Translations under genes and position numbers: made by a program | Origin: Symbiodinium natans | Taxonomy: Eukaryota > Sar > Dinophyceae > Suessiales > Symbiodiniaceae | Length of the DNA stretch: 64,000 nucleotides | NCBI GenBank assembly: GCA_905221605.1 | Contig: CAJNDS010002202.1 | Location: 1,109,379-1,173,378, forward strand | Direction of reading: 5' to 3' | The notes under the pieces: model-generated | The model's database searches: none | What the model saw: the letters and a program-made list of their open reading frames with translations, nothing else | Told to the model about the DNA's origin: nothing | Part shown: piece after piece, positions 19,332 through 30,419 of the stretch | Layout of the letters: every line of letters begins with the position of its first letter | Position numbering within the stretch: the stretch's first letter is position 1

Positions 19332-19391
19332 CTCGAAACGATCGGCAGCGCGCCGGCGTAGGGAGGAGGCCTCCTCCTCCACGGGCTCGTC
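19332..19391 (-). CDS. Candidate exon of the unidentified split gene
   Basis: 60 nt, phase 0 to 0: AGCCAG| then DEPVEEEASSLRRRAADRFE, leaving at GAG|GCTTCG (GC donor). Highly charged. It is flanked on the left by a CCCTAAA tract and a poly-C run, on the right by G-rich repeat. Confidence 0.45.
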
Positions 19392-19399
19392 CTGGCTTT

Positions 19400-20160
19400 A
19401 GAGTTTAGGATTCAGGGTTAGGGATTAGGCGGTTGAGGGCTCATCCTGGCTGTTGGCGGGAGGGGGCGTGGGGGTGTTAGGGCTTTCGGGTTTTGGTGCT
19501 TGCACTTTAACCTGTGCGGGCTTAGGGTTGAGGGTTACGACCCAGTGGACACTGAGTCGTTGCGGCTAGGGCTTAGGGTTGATGTAAACTCAAGACCTAG
19601 GCCGCCCCCTCTACAGTTGGGTGGCGGCGCCTAAGCCCCTCGACCTCGATGGCGCACAGCTCGGAGGTGGGTAGCACCCACGATGGGCCCGGTACCGGAG
19701 CACGTTCTTGTCGGGATCAGGCTAAACCGCAGCCCCAGCTTCCGGGCGCCTCGTACCCTGAGAGCCCCAGCCCATGGAGGTCTGGGCCTCAGGCCGGCCC
19801 AGGCAGGGCGGGTGCTGCAAAAAGTTTTTGTCCTTCTCTCCTAACTCCCCCTCTCCGCCCCGGCGCCCTAACCCCTCGGAGCCTCGGGCCGGCCCCTGAC
19901 TTCCCTGACCCGGCCCCTTCCCGATCCCGGACCCCCTTACTCTCAGACCCAACTTGAGTTTAGGCCTAAACCCTAAAAGGGAGTTTGGGCGGCTTTGCCG
20001 TCTCGGACGGCGTGGGCTGGGAGAAAAGTGTTAAATGGCCCTCCACAATCGGGCCAAAACAGCTCCTCGCACCTCACGAAGCATTCGAGCTTGTTCCGAA
20101 ACCTAACCTTCACAGCATCTACGCCTTGTCACAGCAAACCCTAAACCCTAAACCCTAAAC
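19400..20160. other. GC-rich unique stretch, no gene assigned
   Basis: Unique, GC-rich sequence. Both strands show open frames (plus 19649-19957, minus 19722-19952) of low-complexity Pro/Gly/Ser/Arg composition that I do not accept as genes. A minus block at about 19640-19710 reads PSWVLPTSELCAIE before a GAG|GTC junction and could be an exon. Confidence 0.4.
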
Positions 20161-20212
20161 CCTAAACCCTAAACCCTAAACCCTAAACCCTGCACCCTAA
20201 ACCCCATGGTGT

Positions 20213-20345
20213 GGGCACTTTGGGTCGGATCTCCGGCTCAGGCGGAAGCGGAGGCTCCTCCACATCCGACGCGGCAGCGCGGATGCCATTGCCGCCGCGG
20301 ATCTCCGACAGCCAGCTGCTCCCAAAAGGATCGACGAAGCCATCA
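20213..20345 (-). other. Exon-like open block, minus strand
   Basis: One minus frame is open across the whole block, with peptides DGFVDPFGSSWLSEIRGG and VEEPPLPPEPEIRP. An acceptor-like GGGAGCAG| occurs inside it. Protein-like but unrecognised; splice sites not settled. It lies between CCCTAAA-type tracts. Confidence 0.4.
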
Positions 20346-20747
20346 ACTAAACCCCCCTAGGCTCTAAACCCTAACTGTAAACCTAAACCCTGAACCTTCA
20401 ACACCAGTAGCCATCAAGCCAATAGGATCCCCCCAAACAGCCGTCACCAAATAGCCGAGCCAACAAGCCTCCAGATCCGAAGCGCCCCACAACTTGTCGG
20501 GGTCGAGGTCTCAGTCGCCCAAAACCCTAAACCCCTAACCTAGAAGGGCTTTTAAGTGCAAAGTTTAGAAGGTACGGCATGTAGGGGACCTCGGGGTAAG
20601 ATTCTCCAGGGGTTGAGGGTTTAGGGCAGGGTTCAGGGTTCAGGGTTCAGGAGCGAGAGTTGATGGTTGAGGGCTAAGGCCATAGAACTTTTCAGAGTGG
20701 ACGGAAACAGCGACCCCGAATATTGTAGGTGGTGCCCGTCCGGGTAT

Positions 20748-21095
20748 GCGCCGGGTGCCCGGGTATGCGCCGGGTATGCGCGCCGGGTATGCGCCGGGTA
20801 TGCCCGGGTATGCGCTGGGTATGCGCCGGGTGCCCGGGTATGCGCCGGGTATGCGCCGGGTATGCGCCGGGTATGCGCCGGGTATGCGCCGGGTGCCCGG
20901 GTATGCGCTGGGTATGCGCCGGGTGCCCGGGTATGCGCCGGGAATGCCCGGGTATGCGCTGGGTATGCGCCGGGTGCCCGGGTATGCGCCGGGTATGCGC
21001 CGGTATGCGCCGGGTGCCCGGGCAGCGCCGGGTGCCCGAATATGCGCTGGGTGTGTGCCGGGTGCCCGGGCATGCGCCAAGTATGCGCTGGGTGC
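20748..21095. repeat. Minisatellite, unit about GGGTATGCGCC
   Basis: About 30 units of an 11-bp GGGTATGCGCC motif with interspersed GGGTGCCC and GGGTATGCGCT variants, ending in a poly-C run at 21096-21113. It keeps several frames open on both strands (repeat peptides such as [10 protein letters not shown]); these are not considered genes. Confidence 0.95.
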
Positions 21096-21113
21096 CCCCC
21101 CCCCCCCCCCCCC

Positions 21114-21576
21114 GTCTTCATTTTAAACCCCTGTAAGGGCCTACCCAGGCAATGCCTAAGCCTTTTAAGGATAAAAGGGGAAAAACCTGTAGTTTTAAAC
21201 TTGGGTTCTTCCAAAACCCCTTGAGGCCAATAAAGGAAAAACCTGTGTGCTTCAAACTTGGGTTCGCACAAGAAGCTATGGCCATCCTTTTCGTGGCAAA
21301 GGTCGCTGGGAGTCTGCAGATGGTCAAAACTCGTGCGTGAGGGTATCCAGGGTTCTTGCTAAGTCTACATTGTGTAAACCTATGGCCGAGGAATTATTTT
21401 AATTGTTTTTTGCCTTTCAACCTTTTTTTTTTTTTTGGGGGGGGGGGCCTCCCTATTGCAAGATAGAGGAAATCCAAAGAAAATAGAGGTTTTCCTGTTC
21501 AAATCCAAAGAAAATAGAGGTTTTCTTACGTAACAAATATAGGGTTTACTTTGTTGGACTTGCACGAACGAACGGC
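21114..21576. other. Unique spacer, no gene seen
   Basis: AT-richer unique sequence with repeated phrases (AAAACCTGT followed by AAACTTGGGTTC at about 21182 and 21237) and a poly-T/poly-G run at 21423-21447. Short frames only. Confidence 0.6.
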
Positions 21577-22040
21577 ATGTATGTATATGCTTTGAAGACA
21601 GCTTGCGCGGCTTTTAACAAAGGAGGGGATTGGGAGGGAGCGCAGCCCCCCCCCCCATTTGCAAAACACGATTCTCGCATGATGGGTTTTCAAAATGTAT
21701 GAATAAAGCGGGGAGGTTGGGTGGGGGGGGGGGGGCGAGGCCCCCAAATTTGCAAACACGATTCTGGCATGATGGATTTGCAACATTTTAATGTATGCAT
21801 ATGGCATATGCTTTGAAGCAAGCTTGCTTGGCTCAAAAAAAACGGGGGGGTTGGGGGGGGGGGGAGCCCCCCCATTTGCAAACACGATGCTCGCATGATG
21901 GGTTGCCGAAAATGTATGCATATGCGTTGAAGCAAGCTTGCGCGGCTAAAAATAAAGCGGGGGTTGGGGAGCCCCCCCCCCCCCCCCCTCCCCCCGCATT
22001 TTGCAAACACGACTTTCGCATGATGGATTTCCAACAATGT
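21577..22040. repeat. Tandem repeat, about 115-bp unit, four diverged copies
   Basis: Units start near ATGTATGCATATGC and run through GAAGCAAGCTTGC, a poly-G/GAGCCCCCCC hairpin-like core, TTTGCAAACACGA and CGCATGATGG. Copies begin near 21577, 21695, 21793 and 21911. A fifth start near 22037 runs directly into the next minisatellite. Confidence 0.85.
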
Positions 22041-22061
22041 ATGCACATGCTTTGAAACAAA

Positions 22062-22497
22062 CTCGTGCGTACTCGTGCGTAATCGTGCGTACTCGTGCGT
22101 ACTCGTGCGTAGTCGGGGGTACTCGGGCGTACTCGAGCGTACTCGGGCGTACTCGGGCGTACTCGGCGTACTCGGGCGTACTCGGGCGTACTCGGGCGTA
22201 CTCGTGCGTACTCGTGCGTACTCGTGCGTACTCGTGCGTACTCGTGCGTACTCGGGCGTACTCGGGCGTACTCGTGCGTACTCGGGCGTACTCGTGCGTA
22301 CTCGGGCGTACTCGTGCGTACTCGTGCGTACTCGTGCGTACTCGGGCGTACTCGGGCGTACTCGGGCGTACTCGGGCGTACTCGTGCGTACTCGGGCGTA
22401 CTCGTGCATACTCGGGCGTACTCGTGCGTACTCGGGCGTACTCGGGCGTACTCGGGCGTACTCGTGCGTACTCGGACGTACTCGTGCGTACTCCGAC
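22062..22497. repeat. Minisatellite, 10-bp unit GTACTCGKGC
   Basis: About 43 units of GTACTCGTGC/GTACTCGGGC with almost no indels. All frames read through it (for example TRAYSGVLGR repeats), giving false open frames on both strands. Confidence 0.95.
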
Positions 22498-22903
22498 GCG
22501 GTCGCCCATCCCTGCCGCAATGGAACTTTTAACGCCTTTTCCGAATCAACCCCGGCAAAGCCCACCTTGTCCATCCGCCATGCCGGATATCCCCGTGTGC
22601 CGGCACCTGTCCCAGGAAAAACTACTTGCCAACTGAATCCAATGCCCTACAAGTCAAAGGTTTAGGGTGTTGGCTTTAGGGGTCTGCACTTTGGGGTCTG
22701 GGACACGAGACTGTGACTTGAGATAGAGCCTACAGCCTTCAACGTCCAAGCCCCAGACACCAAACAAACCCTAAACCCACACCCTTTCATCCTAGTACCA
22801 CCCTGAGGCCTAACACCCCAGCAACCACCCTAACACCCTAACACCCTAAGACCCTAGCACCCTAACGCCCTAACACCCACACTAATCCTAAACCCTGCTG
22901 AAC

Positions 22904-23215
22904 CCTGAACCCTAAACCCTCAACCCTGAACCCTAAACCCTAAACCCTAAACCCTAAACCCTAAACCCTAAACCCTAAACCCTAAACCCTAAACTCCCCC
23001 CCCCCCTCTCCCGGTTGAAGGGAGCGAGGGGCCTCGACTGGCCGCGGTGTTCTCCAGGCCAGCCTGCGAGGCTTTGAAGGGTTTAGGGTTTAGGGTTTAG
23101 GGTTTAGGGTTTAGGGTTTAGGGTTTAGGGTTTAGGGTTTAGGGTTTAGGGTTTAGGGTTCAGGGTTCAGGGTTCAGGGTTCAGGGTTCAGGGTTTAGGG
23201 CTTTGAAGACCTTCG
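22904..23215. repeat. (CCCTAAA)n - 85 bp unique - (TTTAGGG)n unit
   Basis: C-rich array at 22904-22993, a unique block at about 23000-23075, then a G-rich array at 23079-23200. The unique block is open on minus (AGLENTAASR after CGCAG|, then GAG|GCCCC) and has the exon-type polarity, but it is short. Confidence 0.75.
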
Positions 23216-24949
23216 TAGGGTGTAGGACTTTGAAGAGTTTAGGGTGTTTAGGGCTTAGGCTCTATTCTTTTCGAAGAGTTTCAGTCGTGGCTTTGGGGTT
23301 CAGCTAAGGGCTTGTAGGGCTCATGCCGGATTGTTGGGGTCCCCATGTAGGGTTTCAGGGTCAAGGGTTTCAGGGCCTAGGGCTTCGGCTTTTGGGCTTG
23401 GGGCTTCAGGTTTCGGAGTCTAGCGTTTCGGGCTGGTGGTTACTTCCTAGGCTTACTTTGAACCCTAAACCCTAAACCCTGAACCCTGAACCCCATACCC
23501 TTAAAGGGTTTCAAGGCTTTACCCGCAAAGCTGGGTAGGAAAGCGCGGAAAAATCAAGATTGTTTAGGGTTTAGGGTTTCAGGGCTTAGGGTTTAGGGTG
23601 TAGGGCTTACGGTTGCCCTGAGTAGGATTCAGGGCCTTGAGTCCTGTTTAAAGTTTAGGGTTTAGGGTTTAGGGTTTAGGGTTTTGGGTTTAGGGTTTAG
23701 GGTTTAGGGTTTAGGGTTTAGGGTTTGGGGTTTGGGGTTTGGGGTTTGGGGTTTGGGGTTTAGTTTTTTTAGGGTTTAGGGTTTACACTTAGGTTTTTAG
23801 GGTTTAGGGCCCTACACCCCCCCTACAACCCTAAACCCTTTTAACGTATCAGGATCCTACTCGTCCATTCAGCACACCCATAGACCATCAGTCGACACAA
23901 CAAACAAGACACCCTTCTCAAGCCGAACGACGCCGGGAACAGGGCTTCATTCAGGGTTTAGGGTTTAGCGTTTAGGGCTTCGGGTTTGGGGTTTGGGGTT
24001 CAGGGTTTTTGGGGCTTGTTAGGGCATAGGGTGTCTCAGGGTGTACGGGCTTGGGGCTTTTTCGGGCTTATGGGCTTAGGGGTTTAGGGGTTTAGGGATT
24101 TAGGGTTTTGGGGTTTTGAGGGTTTGAGGGTTTGTGAATCCTAAACCCTAAACCCTAAAACCCAAGGACCACGGGAAGCCCCGCTGTTTCATGCCCCGCG
24201 GTTGCGCAAGATTGCCGCCCTCCCTTGCCTCAATCCTTCCCTAAACCCTCAACGCTCAACCCTAAACCCTAAACCCTAAACCCTGAACCCTAAACCCTAA
24301 ACCCTAAACCCTAAACCCTAAACCCTAAACCCTAAGCTTGCCTCGTGCACGCTGGGGTGGAGGATGCTGTTCCTTACAACACAGCGGTTGTGTCAGGTGC
24401 ACATGCTGGCCTGAGGGTGTCATCAAAGCGAAACGCCCTAGACACCGAAACGCCCTAAACCCTAGACCCCAAACCCTAAACCCCTGGAAAGCCTTGACTT
24501 GAGCTTGAACCCAGGAGCAGAAAAGCCCTAAAACCCCTAAACCCTACGGGGGTCGAACCTTAATTCGGGGATCCCTTTTGACACACAGCACTGCAGATCA
24601 AAGAATGAGCCACGCATTGTGTTGTAGAGATGGTGCCGCTAAGCTAAACTTCAGAGGGCCGCTTGCCTACCACGCAAGTTGGGGTTTTAGGGTTGTGGGG
24701 TTGTAGGGTTTGGAGTTTAGAGGTTTCAGGGCTTGTGGGGGTTTGGGGTTTCAGGGTTTCGAGCTTAAGGGCTTTTCGAGGTTCTGGGGTTTAGGGTTTG
24801 AAGCTTAAGGGTTTTAGGGTTCCAGGGGCTTTATGAATCCGGGCATGATATAAACCTTCGGAACCCTATCGGCCGAGGAGCCAGTCTCCGTTCGACAGGA
24901 TCTGAAACAAGTCGCCGCCTCTGAGGCGGTTAAGGGGGGGGGGGGGGGG
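23216..24949. repeat. Telomere-like mosaic
   Basis: G-rich arrays at about 23640-23770 and 23950-24130; a C-rich array at 24242-24333. A unique block at 24334-24430 is open on plus (VHAGVEDAVPYNTAVVSGAH) and also on minus, so it is not assigned. Poly-G at about 24936-24949. Confidence 0.7.
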
Positions 24950-25303
24950 GTAGGGTTTTTAGGGTTTAGGGTTTTAGGGTTTTTAGGGTTTTTTTAGGGT
25001 TTTAGGGTTTAGGGTTTTAGGGGGTTTTAGGTTTTAGGGGGTTTTAGGGTTTTAGGGTTTTTAGGGTTTTAGGGTTTTAGGGTTTAGGGTTTTAGGGTTT
25101 AGAAGGGTTTTAGGGTTTTAGGGTTTTAGGGTTTTAGGGTTTTAGGGTTTTAGGGTTTTAGGGTTTTAGGGTTTTAGGGTTTTAGGGTTTTAGGGTTTTA
25201 GGGTTTTAGGGTTTAGGGTTTAGGGTTTAGGGTTTTAGGGTTTTAGGGTTTAGGTTTTAGGGTTTAGGGTTTTAGGGTTTAGGGTTTAGGGTTTAGGGTT
25301 TAG
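24950..25303 (+). repeat. (TTTTAGGG)n 8-bp variant array
   Basis: About 350 bp dominated by TTTTAGGG instead of TTTAGGG, with some TTTAGGG units at both ends. Confidence 0.9.
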
Positions 25304-25550
25304 GGTCCGCCGACCCTGGCGGCGTGTTGGATGGGAAAAGGAGGTGAAACCTCCCTCTTTCCCTCCTTACCCCCCCAAAACGGGGGGGGGGGGGGGGGGG
25401 GGGGGTGGGGGGGGTCGGTGCACAATTTTTTCGTGGAGGACCGCGCCACCCGCACAGCGTAAACAGGCGGTTCAGCACAGGGGGGTAGGGGCGCCCTCGC
25501 AAAATCAGCGTTTTCGGCACCCCACCCCCCCGCGAGGCTCTTAAATTTTA
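25304..25550. repeat. Dispersed repeat, copy A
   Basis: Begins GGTCCGCCGACCCTGGCGGC and ends GAGGCTCTTAAATTTT, with a poly-G core. The same start, middle and end occur at 38847-39226. The open frames here (25293-25520 minus, 25344-25544 plus) come from the repeat. Confidence 0.85.
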
Positions 25551-26090
25551 GGGTTGAAGGCTTCGGGCTTAGGGCTGATCCCTGTGAACCCGAAAGCCTA
25601 GATCATTGAACCCTGCACCCGAAGCCATAAACCCCATTAACATTGAAAACTGGCGTAGGGTTTAGGGTTCTCAAGGTCTGTGGCTTGCAGGGCTTGGGTT
25701 CAGGGTTTAGGGCTTAGGGCTTAGGGTTCAGGGTTCAGGGTTTAGGGTTTAGGGTTCAGGGCTTAGGGCTTAGGGCTTCGGGTTTATGGTTTAGGGCTTA
25801 GGGTCTTCAAGGATTTGGCTTGTGGGGCTTAGGTTCCGGGCCCACTTGCGAACTCTGCTGTTACATCCACAACCCATGGGAGCGATTCTTGGGAGCCACG
25901 GCTTCGGGCTGTTGGACCTATACCCTAAACCCTACACCCCAACCGTCCGCCCTAAACCCTACACCCTTAAACCCTAAGCCCTTAACCCTAAACCCTAAAG
26001 CCTAAAACCTAAACCCTAAACCCCCAACCCTTTAAATAAACCCTAAACCCCCAACACTTGAAATTTGCACACTCCCACGAGAAAGGCCGC
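25551..26090. repeat. Telomere-like mosaic
   Basis: G-rich variants (TTAGGGC, TTTAGGG) at about 25640-25810 and C-rich repeats at about 25920-26060 around 100 bp of unique sequence. No gene supported. Confidence 0.7.
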
Positions 26091-26144
26091 CTCGCAAGGC
26101 GCGGGGCGCCCGCCCGACGTAGCTCTGGCGCAGGCCGTCGAAAC
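26091..26144 (-). CDS. Candidate exon of the unidentified split gene
   Basis: 54-nt minus block entered after GCTGAG| and left at GCGAG|GCGGCC (GC donor). All three frames are open; the most protein-like is phase 1 to 1, FDGLRQSYVGRAPRALR. C-rich tract on the left. Confidence 0.35.
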
Positions 26145-26372
26145 CTCAGCTTCCGAGGGGAAAGGCGGCGAGGGCTTAGGGATGCTGGCCACCACTACTT
26201 CTGATAGGGTTCTTAAGGGAGGGTTTAGGGTTTAGGGTTTAGGGTTTAGGGTTTAGGGTTTAGGGTTCAGGGTTCAGGGTTCAGGGTTCTAGGGCTTAGT
26301 GCAGTTTCTAAAGGCCAAGAGGAACTTATATACTGTAGATTGCACCAACTTTCGGGTATACGTATAGAAGAG

Positions 26373-26470
26373 GCCAGGCCCAGGAGTAGCCTAGGAAGAA
26401 GAAGGGTGCCCTTCCTGCTTTCAAGAGGTTAGAAGGGAGCCCAAATCGCAAATTGGTCCCAGTAGGGCTG
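26373..26470. repeat. Short dispersed inverted-repeat element, copy 2
   Basis: GGCCCAGGAGTAGCCTAGGA at its left end, then AAGGGTGCCC, TTCAAGAGG, AGAAGGGAGCCC and GGTCCCAGTAGGG: the order seen in copies at 1.3, 34.0 and 51.8 kb. Confidence 0.6.
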
Positions 26471-26768
26471 TGAAGGAAAGATGGCCTGGACTGAGTCTGT
26501 TCTCCCTATTCATGGTCGTTTGGCTCCAGTCCTCCAACGAGAGGCCAACACCAAACCCTGAACCCTAAAGCCCTGAAACCCCAAAAGGATTCACAAAAGC
26601 CTAACAGCTTTGAACCCTAAACCCCCAAACTCCTTCAATCTTTACACCCATAAGGCCCAAACCCTACACCCTAAAACGAATCTTCAGAACCTAAACCCTA
26701 AACCCTAAACCCTAAGTTGGAGGGGGCTGAGGATACCGGATCCGAGGCATAGGCGCATCTTCGTCCGC

Positions 26769-26796
26769 CTCAACCAGCAGTCCTCGAGAAGAGTCG
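26769..26796 (-). CDS. Candidate 28-nt exon of the unidentified split gene
   Basis: Minus: GCAAGCAG| then DSSRGLLVE, leaving at GAG|GCGGAC (GC donor). Very short; the reading frame stays open beyond the proposed donor. Confidence 0.3.
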
Positions 26797-27745
26797 CTGC
26801 TTGCGTCTACAAACATAGGGCTAAGGGTTGTAAGTTTGAAGGGTGCTTTGGCATCAAGGGACCCGAGACCCTAAACCCTAAACCCTAAACTCTAGAACCC
26901 TAAACCCAAAAGGCCAAACCCTAAATCCTAAACCCTAAACCCCTAATCCTAAACCCCAAACCCTAAACCCTAAACCCTAGCCCTAAACTCTAAACCCCAA
27001 CCCCTAAGGTCACGGTTTCATGAGCGGGTTTAGGGCTTGGGGTTTGTCGGTCTTCAGTTGATGGTGTAGCCATACACTCATGGGTGCCCCTACTACTCCC
27101 CCTCTCTACCCTACTTATAAGGGTTTAGGGTTTAGGGTTGAGGGTTTAGGGTTTAGGGGTATTCCCTCCTTCTATACTCCCCCCCCCCCCCCCAGGTTCC
27201 GCCCATGATTAAAACTATTTAGGGAGAGTTCGGCCCACGCGTGTAACATTGTCCGGCACATGGTTGAGACGTGTTTGTGCACGCTCGGTATCTTGAGCTG
27301 CTGTTGACTCTGCGCAGAATGCTCCCCCACTCCTCTCGCCTGCGCAGCTCCTTGTGGGACTCCAACCATACTGTAAACCCTCCAACCGTGCTGTAAACCG
27401 TAACCGTAAAACCCCAACCCAAAGCCCTAAACCCCAAATCCTAAACCGCTTCACTTCAAACCGTACTCACGCAACCCCATACCCTAAGATTGAGATCCTA
27501 AACCCCAAACCCTCGTTGATGGGGACTCTCAGTCGAGACTCGTCGCTAACCGCCTGTCCCTAGAATAACCAGCAGCTAGGTTCCCTTTTTAAGTAAGGGC
27601 TTTGGGGTTTAGGGTTTAGGGTTTAGGGTTTAGGGTTTAGGGTTTAGGGTTTCGGGCTTGGGGCTCGGACTTTCCCTAAACCCTAAACCGCAAACCCTAA
27701 ACCCTCAATCCAAAACCCCACATTGCAACCACGGCGCCCAGCTAC
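26797..27745. repeat. Telomere-like mosaic with a poly-C run
   Basis: C-rich arrays at about 26870-27005 and 27660-27715; G-rich arrays at about 27120-27160 and 27604-27650; poly-C at 27179-27194. Open frames of 60-80 residues occur near 27172-27563 on both strands but show no recognisable domain. Confidence 0.7.
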
Positions 27746-27785
27746 CAACAAGGAAGAAGCTCGGCCGCGACTTCTCGAAGATCTC
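27746..27785 (-). CDS. Candidate 40-nt exon of the unidentified split gene
   Basis: Minus: GGGCAG| then EIFEKSRPSFFLV, leaving at GTTG|GTAGCT (GT donor, phase 1). C-rich on the left, G-rich on the right. Confidence 0.4.
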
Positions 27786-27980
27786 CTGCCCAGAGTGTTG
27801 AGTCAGGGTTTAGCGCTTGGGATCTAGGATTTCGGGTTTAGCACCCTAAACCCTAAACCGTAAACACCCTGGGTTAGGGTTTTGGGTGAAAAGGGCTTCT
27901 GGGGCTTCTGGGGTTTAGGGATTTGGGGTTGACTGGGTTTGGGACATATGGGTTCACGGTTTGGGGCTCGTACTTGGAGG

Positions 27981-28104
27981 TTCATGGTACTTATTAACCA
28001 ATTAACTGTACTTATAACACACTTGTAAGCCCCTTAAGTGCCCCAATCTGGTTATGATTGGGTGAGAAGTACAGTTTTTTTGGGGGGTTAATAAGTACCA
28101 TGAA
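27981..28104. repeat. MITE-like palindromic element
   Basis: Left end TTCATGGTACTTATTAACC with AACTGTACTT; right end AAGTACAGTT with GGTTAATAAGTACCATGAA: inverted repeats of 19 bp plus an inner 10 bp around an 55-60 bp loop. No coding capacity, so a non-autonomous element or a large hairpin. Confidence 0.8.
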
Positions 28105-28579
28105 GGATTGAGGTCTGAACCCTACACCCTAAACCCTAAACCCTAAACCCTAAACCCTAAACCCTAAACCTTTTAGGGAACTTTAGGGTTGATATCGTGG
28201 AGGTTTGAGTGTGACGACCCCGATCACAGGATTCTTGGGATCGAGCTACACGGGGGAAACTTCGTGGGCGTGGGGTCGAAAGAGCTACAAGTTAAGGAAG
28301 TTTAGGGTTTAGGGTTTAGGGTTTAGGGCTTAGGGTTTAGGGTTTAGGGTTTAGGGTTTGAAGGTTTCAGGTGTGAAGGTTTTTAGGTTTAGGGTCCGGG
28401 GTCGAGTCATGGGCAACCCTAAGCTTCAGCCGCCAAACCCAGCGGATGCTTGCGGATGGTTGAGACGCCGAGACTCCACGTTTAGGGCTTGGGGTGTGGG
28501 GATTTAGAGTTTAGAGTTTGGGGCTTGGGGATTCTGGTTTAGGGCTTTGGGTTTAGGGTTTAGGGTCGTTTAATGAGCG

Positions 28580-28725
28580 TAACCCTAAACCCTAAACCCT
28601 AAACCCTAAAACCCTAAAACCCTAAAACCCTAAACCCCTAAAACCCTAAAACCCTAAAACCCTAAAACCCTAAAACCCTAAAACCCTAAAACCCTAAAAC
28701 CCTAAAACCCTAAAACCCTAAACCC
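28580..28725 (-). repeat. (CCCTAAAA)n 8-bp variant array
   Basis: CCCTAAA changes to CCCTAAAA after a few units and continues for about 110 bp, the complement of the 8-mer at 24950-25303. Confidence 0.9.
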
Positions 28726-28747
28726 TCCCTATGGATCCCCTTGCAGC

Positions 28748-28794
28748 CGCTCCTGCTGGGAGAGGTCTTGCTTCCCGACACTCCGCCAGGACAC
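28748..28794 (-). CDS. Candidate exon of the unidentified split gene
   Basis: Minus: GCCGCAG| then either VSWRSVGKQDLSQQER or, in another frame, LAECREARPLPAG; both are open. C-rich array on the left, G-rich on the right. The left boundary is approximate. Confidence 0.35.
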
Positions 28795-29005
28795 CTGCGG
28801 CCACAAAGACCGGAAATCGACATAGGTTTAGGGTTTAGGGTTTAGGGTTTAGGGCTTAGGGCTTAGGGTTTAGGGCTTAGGGTTTCGGGTTTCGGGTTTA
28901 GGGTCCAGGGTTGCGTTTTTCAGGGGTTCATACCGGCAGCTTACCAGCGACTCAGTTCCCGCCCAGGCACCGAACTAGTTGAGAGGTGGCAGTCCATGAG
29001 AGAGG

Positions 29006-29130
29006 TGTAGGTGTGGGTGTGGGTGTGGGTGTGGGTGTGGGTGTGGGTGTGGGTGTGGGCGTGGGTGTGGGTGTGGGTGTGAGTGTGGGTGTGGGTGTGG
29101 GTGTGGGTGTGGGTGTGTGTGTGTGTGTGC
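29006..29130 (+). repeat. (GGGTGT)n microsatellite grading into (GT)n
   Basis: About 20 GTGTGG hexamers followed by a TG dinucleotide run. The His/Thr and Pro/Thr frames on minus are artefacts. Confidence 0.95.
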
Positions 29131-30256
29131 GCACGTGATTTTTTGTGAAAGACTCTATGTAGCAACCAAGGTTAACCCCCAAACCTTCAAACCCCAGACG
29201 CCAAACCCACAAAACTCCAAACCCCCAGACCTCAAACAGCCTGTTAAAGGCCCAGACCCTAAACCCTAAACCCCAAACCCCAAACCCGAAACACTAAACC
29301 CTAAACCCTAAACCCTAAACCCTAAACCCTAAACCCTAAACCCTAAACCCTAAACCCTAAGCCTTTAAATCCTAAACCCTAAGCCCTCAAATCCCTTGAA
29401 CCCCTTATAAACCCCTGCATCCCCAAGCTAATCGTCCTCCTACAGTTCCTTGCCCACAGGTGGAGGGAGAAGGGCCCGTCTGTAGTGTGGGGTTCAGGGT
29501 TTAGGGTTTGGGGTTTAGGGTTTAGGGCTTAGGGTTGAGGGTTGAGGGTTTAGGGTTTAGGGTTTAGGGTTTAGGGTTTAGGGCTCGGGTTTAGGGTCTA
29601 GGGTTGAGGGTTGGGGCTGGGGTTTGGGGTTTTAGGGCTTTAGGGTTTTGGGGCTTTAGGGTTTTCGGGCGTGAGGGTTTGTAGGTTTTTTTGGGTGTTA
29701 GGGTTGTAGGGTTTTGGGGCTCTAGGGTTTTGAGGCTTGGGGTTCTAGGATTTGGAGTTTAGGCTTTTGAGGCTTCCGGGTTTTAGGGTTTTTGGGCTTT
29801 TGGTGGATCTGGCTGTTTTGGGCTTTCAGGGGGTTTGAGTTGAGGCAGCTTAGAGGAATTTGGGGGCTTTAGGGCTTCAGGGCCTTGGGGTTTGGGATAG
29901 GGTTTCAGGTCTGGGGTTTGGGGTTCAGGGCTTAGTGCTTAGGGCTTAGGCTTTTAGGATTTCGGGTTTAGGGTTTTAGGCCTTTAGCCATCAGCTTGAA
30001 GGTGGAGGCTTAGGGGTTTTGGGATTCCGGGTTTGGGGTTTGCCTGTGGCAGCCTACACGGAGATGAACACCCGGTGCCCTGTGACTGTGTTCAGGCAAA
30101 CAAAGGGGCAGGATTTCGAGAGTAGGGTTTGAGGACTCAGGCCTAAACCCTAAACCCTGAACCCTAAACCCTAAGCCCTAACCCCTAAGCCCTAAACCCT
30201 AACCCTAAGCCCAAACCCTAAACCCTAAACCCTAAATGTGAAAGAGCAGTTCTGGC
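29131..30256. repeat. Telomere-like mosaic
   Basis: C-rich array at about 29250-29365, G-rich arrays and strongly decayed G-rich sequence at about 29490-30040, C-rich array at about 30145-30235. No gene seen. Confidence 0.75.
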
Positions 30257-30316
30257 CTTCATCTTGCTCACGGCTTGGCGAGCTTTCCGCTCGTCGTCGC
30301 GGGGCGCGAAGGCCGC
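30257..30316 (-). CDS. Candidate exon of the unidentified split gene
   Basis: 60 nt, phase 0 to 0: CCTGAG| then AAFAPRDDERKARQAVSKMK, leaving at AAG|GCCAGA (GC donor). It joins in frame to 31159-31209, and the junction shows the same GAGGCGGC at both sides of the intron, as at several GMC introns. C-rich left, G-rich right. Confidence 0.5.
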
Positions 30317-30366
30317 CTCAGGCCGGAAATCCGGGTGTCTAGGGTTTAGGGTTTAGGGTTTAGGGT

Positions 30367-30419
<53 letters not shown>

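Noticed and set aside
19649-19957. 102-residue plus-strand open frame
   Set aside because: Pro/Ser/Gly/Arg-rich with no domain, and the opposite strand is open as well; typical of GC-rich DNA.
20633-21271. 200-residue open frames on both strands near 20.6-21.3 kb
   Set aside because: They come from the GGGTATGCGCC minisatellite and its poly-C flank; composition is purely repetitive.
22075-22665. Long open frames on both strands (TRAYSGVLGR-type repeats)
   Set aside because: They are translations of a 10-bp minisatellite that keeps all frames open.
28941-29212. His/Thr and Pro/Thr repeat proteins
   Set aside because: Translation of a GGGTGT/GT microsatellite.
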